NCBI GenBank assembly: GCA_963789515.1 | Contig: CAWBKW010000002.1 | Span: 1 to 64,000 of the forward strand | Source: JBAXEO01 sp963789515 | Lineage (GTDB): Bacteria > Actinomycetota > Coriobacteriia > Anaerosomatales > JAAXUF01 | DNA: 64,000 nucleotides | Direction of reading: 5' to 3' | In this document: positions 58,296 through 64,000 of the stretch, one piece after another | Numbering within the stretch: position 1 is the first letter of the stretch | Layout: every line of letters begins with the position of its first letter | Translations under genes and position numbers: made by a program | The notes under the pieces: model-generated | The model's input: the letters and a program-made list of their open reading frames with translations, nothing else | Databases searched by the model: none | Told to the model about the DNA's origin: nothing

Positions 58296-60370
58296 TCAGC
58301 CGCTCGTTGGTCGCTGCCCGTCCAACAGCGATTCGAGTTCCGAAGCCGTCGACACCGGCCGATCGCAGGCGAACTGCCGGCACAGGTAGGCGGTCGCCTG
58401 CCCGCCGAGCGACTCGCGGCCTCGGAACAGCTCGATTGCGGGCGCGGCTTCTTCCGACGCCGCCGCGGCGACGACCAGATTCGGCCGGTAGCGCGAGCGA
58501 ACGGCCCCGAGCATCGGCTCGGCGTTCTCGCCCACGATCGCCAGGGCTGCGGGAGGTGCGAGCACCAGATCGAGGGCCGACAGCCAGCGCGAGAACCCCA
58601 GCGGGGCCTGAGCCATCGCCCCCTGCAGGTGTGCGAGGGCATCTGTCGCTGCATCCGCGTAGCGGCGCTCCCCGGTGTACTCGGCCAGGCGGACAAGCAC
58701 GTCGGCGGCGACCGCTCCGCCTGAAGGCATGGCTCCGTCCTGCGTCCCCTTCGGACGCAGGAGCAGCGACTCGTGGTCATCGCTCGTGTCGAAGAACCCG
58801 CCACCCGGATCGGCGAAGTGATCCAGGATCGCATCCGCCAGCTCGCGCGCGGCGTCGAACCATCGGGGGTCGAACGTCGTCTGGTAGAGCTCGAGCAGGC
58901 CCTCCGCGTAGAGCGCGTAGTCCTCGAGGAACGCCGTTGACCTTGGCGCGTCCGCCGCGCCAACTGCGCAGCATCCGCCCTGCGGGTGTGCGCATCTGCG
59001 ACAGGACGAACTCGGCGTTCTTCTCGGCGATGAGGCGGTAGTCGTCTCGGCCGAGCACGCGGGCCGCTTCGGCGAACGCGCCGAGCATCAGGCCGTTCCA
59101 GCCGGCGATCACCTTGTCGTCGAGGCCCGGCTTCACGCGCGACTCACGAGCCTCGAAGAGCGCCCGCCGGGCGCGGTCGAGGCCGCTCACGACGTCGGAC
59201 TCCGGCATTCCCGCGACGGCGGCTCTCTCGGCGGGCGTCTGAGCCACGAACAGGATGCTCTTGCCCTCGAAGTTGCCGCCGGGCGTCACGCCGTACACGG
59301 CCATGAGCGTCTCCGCGTCACCGGTCCAGCCGGGTGCGGCTTCCTTGAGTGCCGCCTGTATCTGTTCCGGTGTCCAGACGAAGAACCGGCCCTCTTCGCC
59401 TTCCGAGTCGGCGTCCTGCGCCGAGTAGAAGCCACCGTCCGGGTCGAGCAACTCCCTCGCGACGTAGTCGAGGGTCTCGGTCACCACAAGGCGGTAGGAC
59501 TCGCTGCCGGTGATCTGCCAGGCGTGCAGGTAGAGGCGCGCCAGCTGTGCGTTGTCGTAGAGCATCTTCTCGAAGTGCGGAACGAGCCATCGCTCGTCGG
59601 TCGCGTACCGGTGGAACCCTCCGCCGAGCTGGTCGTAGATGCCGCCACGCATCATCGCGTCGAGCGTGGACGTCGCCATCTCCAGCAGCTGCTGGCTCCC
59701 CGTCGTCTGGTGGCGTCGAAGGACGAACTCGGTGACCGCCGGCTGGGGGAACTTGGGTGCGCCGCCCCAGCCGCCGTTGACTCCGGTCGAACACGCGGGA
59801 CAGACCGCGTACGGCCGCATCGAGCGTTTCGCGCTCGAGCATGCCGTTCGCGGCCGGGGTGCCGCTGGAGGCCTGCCGCTCGAGTTCCTCTTTGAGTGCG
59901 GCACCCGCCTCAAGGATCTCGTCGCGCCGGTTCGCCCACAGCGCGGCGATCTGTCTCAGTACCTCGGAGAACGAGGGCATCCCGTAGCGGCTGGTATCCG
60001 GGAAGTAGGTGCCGCCGTAGAACGGCACCGCGTCGGGTGTGAGGAACACGCTCATCGGCCAGCCGCCGCTGCCGGTCAGCGCCTGCACCGCGTCCATGTA
60101 GATGGCGTCGACGTCCGGGCGCTCTTCGCGATCGACCTTGACCGAGACGAAGTACTCGTTCATGAGCGCCGCCGTGGCCTCGTCTTCGAAGCTCTCGTGC
60201 TCCATCACGTGGCACCAGTGGCACGCCGAGTAGCCCACGCTCAGGAAGACGGGCTTGTCCTCTCGGCGGGCCTTCTCAAACGCTTCGTCGCCCCAAGGGA
60301 ACCAGTCGACCGGGTTCTCGGCATGTTGCCGAAGGTAGGGACTGGACTCGGTGATCAGGCGGTTCGGCAT
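58296..60370 (-). CDS. DUF255 thioredoxin-domain protein (YyaL type), two frame breaks
   Basis: About 690 residues. The N-terminal thioredoxin-like domain reads NPVDWFPWGDEAFEKARREDKPVFLSVGYSACHWCHVMEHESFED, with the CxxC pair CHWC. The C-terminal half is an alpha/alpha barrel (GGWGGAPKFPQPAVTEFVLRRHQ, YDQLGGGFHRYATDERWLVPHFEKMLYDNAQL). Breaks near 59800 and 58950 fit one surplus base. The family is widespread; the barrel resembles N-acylglucosamine epimerases. Its reaction is not established. Confidence 0.85.
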
Positions 60371-60451
60371 GGCGGCTCAGCTCCTCGAGGATGCTCGATG
60401 CCTTGGAGCCATCATACGGCTGCGGCGAGAGGGGACTCGGCGGCGTCGCCC

Positions 60452-62143
60452 TCAGCGGCGCCCGTGCCCACCTCGTCCTCCGAACATCACCCACAGCAGC
60501 GGCAGCGCCGAGGCGCCCATGAGCAGCTTGCCGAACCCCGGATCCGTGCGGTAGACCACCGCGCCTGCCACGAGCAACGCGGCGAACACCAGCCCGCCGG
60601 TCATGCGGTTCACCGAGCGGTCCAGGCGACGCACCTGCATGTCGAGCAGGGGAGTCCGCACGTTGAGCTCGCCGCGCTCCAGCGTCGATAGCACGCGGTC
60701 GGTGCGCGCCGGCAGCCCGATCAGCACCTGGAAGATCTTGGTCGCCTCGGCGAGCACGGTGTCCAGGGTCGAGCCACCCTCGTCGGAGATCAGCTTGGTG
60801 GCGTACGGCGAGATGGAGGTCCACAGGTTGAAGTCCGGGTCCAGCCCGGTGCACATGCCCGAGAGGAGTGCGACCGTGCGCCCGAGCAGCAGCAGGTTCT
60901 CGGGGAGCTGGACGGGAAGGTCGAGCACGAGTTCGCGGAACTGCAGGCCGAAGCGCATCACCTCGGCGTGGTCGATCGAGCGCAGGTCGGACATGCTCAT
61001 GCCCCAGAAGCGCTCGAAGAGCTGCGCGCTCGCCATCTCGATGAGCTTGAGGTCGGCGCTCGGCAGGAGCACTCCGAGCGTCTGGTAGCTCTGAACGAGC
61101 CGGGCCGCGTCCTGGGTCCCGACGGCGATGAGCACCTCGCGCAGGCCGTCGCGGAGGTTCTCGGGGACCTGCCCGACCATGCCGAAGTCGATGAAGGTCA
61201 GCTGCCAGTTGGCGTTGCCGTTCTCGTCGGTGCCTTCCCGCGGGGTGACGAACAGGTTGCCGGGGTGCGGGTCGGCGTGGAAGAAGCCGTCCTCGAGGAT
61301 CTGCTGCATGTAGGCGTCGAGCAGCGCCGAGGCGACCTGCGACCGGTCGATGCCGGCGGCGGTGATGGCCTCGTAGTCGCCGAGTTTGATGGCGGCGACG
61401 TTCTCGAGCGTCAACACGCGACGGGTGCTCAGGTCCCAGACGACCTTGGGAACGTGGACGCGCAGGTCGCCTTCGAAGTTGTCGGCGAAGGTCTCGGCGT
61501 TCTTGGCCTCGGCCACGTAGTCGATCTCGTCGCGCGTGGTCGCCGCGAACTCCTCGACCAGAGCGGGCACGTCGGCCCGCTTGCTGACCGGCTTGTATCG
61601 CTGCAGCCAGCCGCCCACGCGGCGCAAGGCCGCGAGGTCGACCTCGACCACCTGCTCGATGTAGGGGCGCTGGACCTTGACCACCACGTCCTCGAACCCG
61701 TGGATCTCGGCCTCCTCGGCGCACAGCCGCGCCCGGTGCACCTGACCGAGGGACGCAGCGGCCATCGGCGTCTCGTCGATCCAGGCGAACGCCTCGGCGA
61801 GCGGTTCGCCGAGCTCGTTCTCGGCCTTCTCGCGGATGGCGGCGAACTCCTCGGCGGGAACCTCGTCCTGCAGCCCGGCGAGCTCGTTGGTGATCTCGGG
61901 TGGCAGCACGTCGAGGCGCGCCGAGAGGAACTGCCCGACCTTGATCATCAGGCCGCCCATACGTATCGCAAGCGCGCGGAAGCGCACCGCGATGCGCCGG
62001 TAGCGCTCGGAGCGTGTGCGCGCACTCCAGCCGCCCAGGCCGATGCGGGGGAGGAAGATCTCCCAATAGATGAAGCTGGCGGTCACTCGCCCAAAGAAGA
62101 AGACAATGCGCCAGTAACGGGCCCGTAGTTGAGAGCTCTTCAT
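60452..62143 (-). CDS. ABC1/AarF (UbiB) family atypical kinase
   Basis: 563 residues, intact. The KxGQ motif (GGLMIKVGQFLSARLDVLPPEI), the A-rich loop (AAASLGQVHRA in place of a glycine loop), VVVKVQRP with the ATP lysine and the HADPHPGN catalytic loop with FIDFGM metal site are all present. Two C-terminal membrane helices follow (GLVFAALLVAGAVVY and LLMGASALPLLWVMF). The family supports quinone or lipid metabolism. GGAGG precedes the ATG. It starts 22 bases after the PadR gene ends. Confidence 0.85.
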   Translation of the reverse strand: MKSSQLRARYWRIVFFFGRVTASFIYWEIFLPRIGLGGWSARTRSERYRRIAVRFRALAIRMGGLMIKVGQFLSARLDVLPPEITNELAGLQDEVPAEEFAAIREKAENELGEPLAEAFAWIDETPMAAASLGQVHRARLCAEEAEIHGFEDVVVKVQRPYIEQVVEVDLAALRRVGGWLQRYKPVSKRADVPALVEEFAATTRDEIDYVAEAKNAETFADNFEGDLRVHVPKVVWDLSTRRVLTLENVAAIKLGDYEAITAAGIDRSQVASALLDAYMQQILEDGFFHADPHPGNLFVTPREGTDENGNANWQLTFIDFGMVGQVPENLRDGLREVLIAVGTQDAARLVQSYQTLGVLLPSADLKLIEMASAQLFERFWGMSMSDLRSIDHAEVMRFGLQFRELVLDLPVQLPENLLLLGRTVALLSGMCTGLDPDFNLWTSISPYATKLISDEGGSTLDTVLAEATKIFQVLIGLPARTDRVLSTLERGELNVRTPLLDMQVRRLDRSVNRMTGGLVFAALLVAGAVVYRTDPGFGKLLMGASALPLLWVMFGGRGGHGRR

Positions 62144-62165
62144 GCGTCCTCCGTGGTGGAGCGGA

Positions 62166-62684
62166 CTACTCGTCGTCGGCCAGCAGCTTGTAGATGCGCT
62201 TGCGTGCCTCGCCGAGGATATCGGCCGTCTTCGCGATCTGCTCGGGGTCGCCACTGCGACCGACCTGTGCCGTCGCCGCCATCAGGCCTCCGAACACCTC
62301 GCGCAGGCGCCGGGTGGAGTCCCAGTCACTGGTCGCCGCGTCCCACGGTGCCTGGTCGGGGAGCGTCTCAGCATACTCTCGGCCGGCGTCGGTGAGCGAG
62401 AAGACGCGCTTGCCGCCGACTCTCTCGCTCGTGACCATGCCCTGGTCCTCGAGCATCTGAAGGATCGGATAGATGGAGCCGGGGCTTGGATTCCAGGTGC
62501 CTCCGCTGCGCTCGGTCAGTTCCTGGATGATCTGGTAGCCATGCATGTCCTGCTCCTTGAGCAGGACGATGACCGATGGCTGCACGTCACCGCGGCGGAC
62601 CGGGCTTCCCATACCCATGAGCTTGCCGAGGTGGCCGAAGCCTCCGTGCCCGTGCGGTCCGGTCTTCCAGCCTTGATGATGCAT
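62166..62684 (-). CDS. PadR family transcriptional regulator
   Basis: 172 residues. The winged-helix core reads VIVLLKEQDMHGYQIIQELTERSGGTWNPSPGSIYPILQMLEDQGMV, followed by a dimerising helix domain. The N terminus is rich in His/Gly (GWKTGPHGHGGFGHL), which may bind metal. AAGGAGG precedes the ATG. A palindromic operator lies 30 bases upstream. It probably controls itself and the following ABC1 gene. Confidence 0.9.
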   Translation of the reverse strand: MHHQGWKTGPHGHGGFGHLGKLMGMGSPVRRGDVQPSVIVLLKEQDMHGYQIIQELTERSGGTWNPSPGSIYPILQMLEDQGMVTSERVGGKRVFSLTDAGREYAETLPDQAPWDAATSDWDSTRRLREVFGGLMAATAQVGRSGDPEQIAKTADILGEARKRIYKLLADDE

Positions 62685-62714
62685 TCGGGGCCTCCTTCTC
62701 GTGGTTGAGCGATA

Positions 62715-62734
62715 TATCGTGAGCGGTCACGATA
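62715..62734 (-). promoter_or_regulatory. PadR operator candidate
   Basis: TATCGTGA-GCGG-TCACGATA, a perfect 8-bp inverted repeat located just upstream of the padR ribosome site. A CGATATATCG palindrome overlaps its edge. Confidence 0.7.
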
Positions 62735-63008
62735 CCAAGCGAGCCACGTGCCAGACGCACCGAAGAGGCCGGAGGCGGCGCAGCGATCCGGACACCGGGC
62801 ACACTCGACCCGGGGCGTGCCGATCGGCTCGCCGAGATGCGAGCGAGGGAGGGAGAGTTCGATTTCGTGCCGAGAATTGGAGAGAGTAGGATGTCGCACT
62901 GCGAGCGCTCCACCGATGGGAATCCGATGCTCAAGACGACCAAGTGAGGCTTCGCGCCGGCAGGTGGTAGCCAGGGTCCGTGCGCTCAACGGCCGCGGTG
63001 CTCGGCGG

Positions 63009-63464
63009 ATGCCCCTCGCGCTCGCCATCCCGGCGCTGCTGCTGGCGCTGGTGATGGCGGTCGCGCTCTGTGCTGGGTGCGGTCAGGTCGGGGGAACTCG
63101 GGCTGCGCCGAACGCTTCGGCCTCGGCGTCCGGCGACGATGCGGTTGCGAGTGCGTTCAAGGCGCAGCGAAGCGGCGTCCAAGTTACGGGCGAAGGCACC
63201 GTCACGAAGGTCCTGTCGGACGACAACGACGGGAGCCGCCACCAGCGCTTCATCCTGCGCCTCGCATCGGGGCAGACGCTGCTCGTCGCGCACAACATCG
63301 ATCTCGCCCCGAGAGTCGTGCCACTGAATCCGGGCGACTCGGTCCAGTTCAACGGGGAGTACGAATGGAACTCCGAGGGAGGCGTGATTCATTGGACGCA
63401 TCGTGACCCGGACGGCCAACATCAGGCGGGCTGGCTCAAGCGCGACGGCCGTACGTTCCAGTAG
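63009..63464 (+). CDS. DUF3465 family lipoprotein
   Basis: 151 residues. VMAVALCAGCGQ is a likely lipobox. The body matches DUF3465: GEGTVTKVLSDDNDGSRHQRFILRLASGQTLLVAHNIDLAPR, then GDSVQFNGEYEWNSEGGVIHWTHRDPDG. An upstream in-frame ATG at 62914 is possible. It is exported; the OB-like fold may bind nucleic acid or sugars, but no function is known. Confidence 0.75.
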   Translation: MPLALAIPALLLALVMAVALCAGCGQVGGTRAAPNASASASGDDAVASAFKAQRSGVQVTGEGTVTKVLSDDNDGSRHQRFILRLASGQTLLVAHNIDLAPRVVPLNPGDSVQFNGEYEWNSEGGVIHWTHRDPDGQHQAGWLKRDGRTFQ

Positions 63465-63487
63465 GTCCGAGGACTGGTGTAGTCCGC

Positions 63488-63799
63488 CTACTCCCCGTGG
63501 ACCGAGCAGACGACCTTGGTCGTGCCAGCGTTCCAGCTGTAGGTGCCGTCCGACGGGCACTTCACACCCAGCTCGGTGACGAGTGCGTCGAAGTCGGCCG
63601 AACCGTCGGAGGCGCCGCTCAGCACGATCGTGTACTGCTGAGCGAGTTGGGCGCGATTCGTCTTGCAGGTGACGATGCTCGCGTTGTCCTTGGCCGTCCC
63701 GACGATCGAGCCGGGACCCGGTCCCGAGGGTGGCGTACAGCCGACGAGTGCGAGGCAGATGACGAGGACGCCTACGAGCTGTGCGATCCGAGTACGCAT
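63488..63799 (-). CDS. Small lipoprotein
   Basis: 103 residues. Lipobox LVICLALVGC with Cys21. Four cysteines in the mature part (VTCKTNRAQ, GVKCPSDGTYSW and VVCSVHGE) and the CPxDGTYxW pattern recall the C-terminal domain of type IV prepilin-like proteins. GGAGGGAG precedes the ATG. It converges with the DUF3465 gene. The role is not known. Confidence 0.6.
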   Translation of the reverse strand: MRTRIAQLVGVLVICLALVGCTPPSGPGPGSIVGTAKDNASIVTCKTNRAQLAQQYTIVLSGASDGSADFDALVTELGVKCPSDGTYSWNAGTTKVVCSVHGE

Positions 63800-63939
63800 G
63801 GGGCGCTCCCTCCTTGCCGGACAGGAAGAGCGTACCCGCTCCGAGGCACGCTCGGGCGAATTCGATGCTGAAGATCCGCGACCGGGTGCGCATACACTGA
63901 CACCTGAGGAGTCGCGCCGACCGGTCGAAGGAGCCAGTA

Positions 63940-64000
63940 GTGCCTGAAGGTAGCTCCGGCGGTCCCGGCGAGCGAGGGAAGAACCTCGAGCCCGACCAGG
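63940..64000 (+). CDS. Start of a gene cut by the window edge
   Basis: GTG at 63940 follows GAAGGAG and opens MPEGSSGGPGERGKNLEPDQ before the sequence ends. Too short to identify. Confidence 0.45.
   Translation, partial: MPEGSSGGPGERGKNLEPDQ

Noticed and set aside
60968..62128. Long open frames opposite or out of frame with the ABC1 kinase gene, including a 386-codon plus-strand frame
   Set aside because: GC-rich third positions create such shadows; the kinase frame has all catalytic motifs.

Overview
This window is high-GC DNA that looks like chromosome from an actinomycete, possibly a Coriobacteriia-type anaerobe. That placement is an inference from base composition, a DegV-family protein, clustered peptide and sugar ABC transporters, three surface proteins with DUF5648 repeats and strong GGAGG ribosome sites. 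No rRNA, complete tRNA, CRISPR array, integrase or transposase was seen.

Layout. 0-3 kb: a cold-shock/DUF1294 protein, a NERD-domain membrane protein and a NYN-domain protein. 3-7 kb: a minus-strand run of small hypothetical genes, including a TrpA-like barrel and a DUF6717 protein. Two near-identical structured elements precede two of these genes, and a repeated 3-prime coding block joins two others. 7.2-8.4 kb: a decayed Fic gene. 8.7-12.4 kb: a co-directional cluster of an ARPP-1 protein, a NERD/UvrD-type helicase that appears fused to an HD domain, and a small cyclic-phosphate-processing receiver-like protein. This is the best candidate for an unusual system. 12.5-15 kb: a DUF5648 surface protein and a mobile mystery protein A/B (HTH plus Fic) pair with a double operator. 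15-21.8 kb: a large adenylate-cyclase/ATPase regulator, small membrane proteins, an adenosine-specific kinase and a B12-binding sensor. 21.8-31.4 kb: DUF2779, zinc-ribbon, OsmC and macro-domain proteins, a flavin monooxygenase, an ABC-F ATPase and DegV. 31.4-35.6 kb: a giant surface protein (beta-propeller, DUF1565 helix, three carbohydrate-binding-like repeats, Ig-like end) bounded by copies of the degV 3-prime end. 35.7-42.9 kb: an EamA exporter, a DUF2089 operon, an asparagine-synthase-like protein and another DUF5648 protein. 43-50.2 kb: a complete peptide ABC operon running into an amidase with DUF5648 repeats. 50.3-64 kb: a PP2C-like protein, an SDR, a flavin reductase, an epimerase, a three-gene sugar ABC operon, a YyaL-type DUF255 protein, an ABC1-family kinase next to a PadR regulator, and small lipoproteins.

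A major caveat: roughly 40 single-base frame breaks interrupt otherwise conserved proteins, and most look like one surplus base. Long genes such as the cyclase and the peptide transporter are intact. I treat most of these breaks as probable assembly errors. The Fic gene at 7.2-8.4 kb is different, because it also has internal stops and missense changes, and is treated as real decay. Coordinates of broken genes cover the whole reconstructed reading path.
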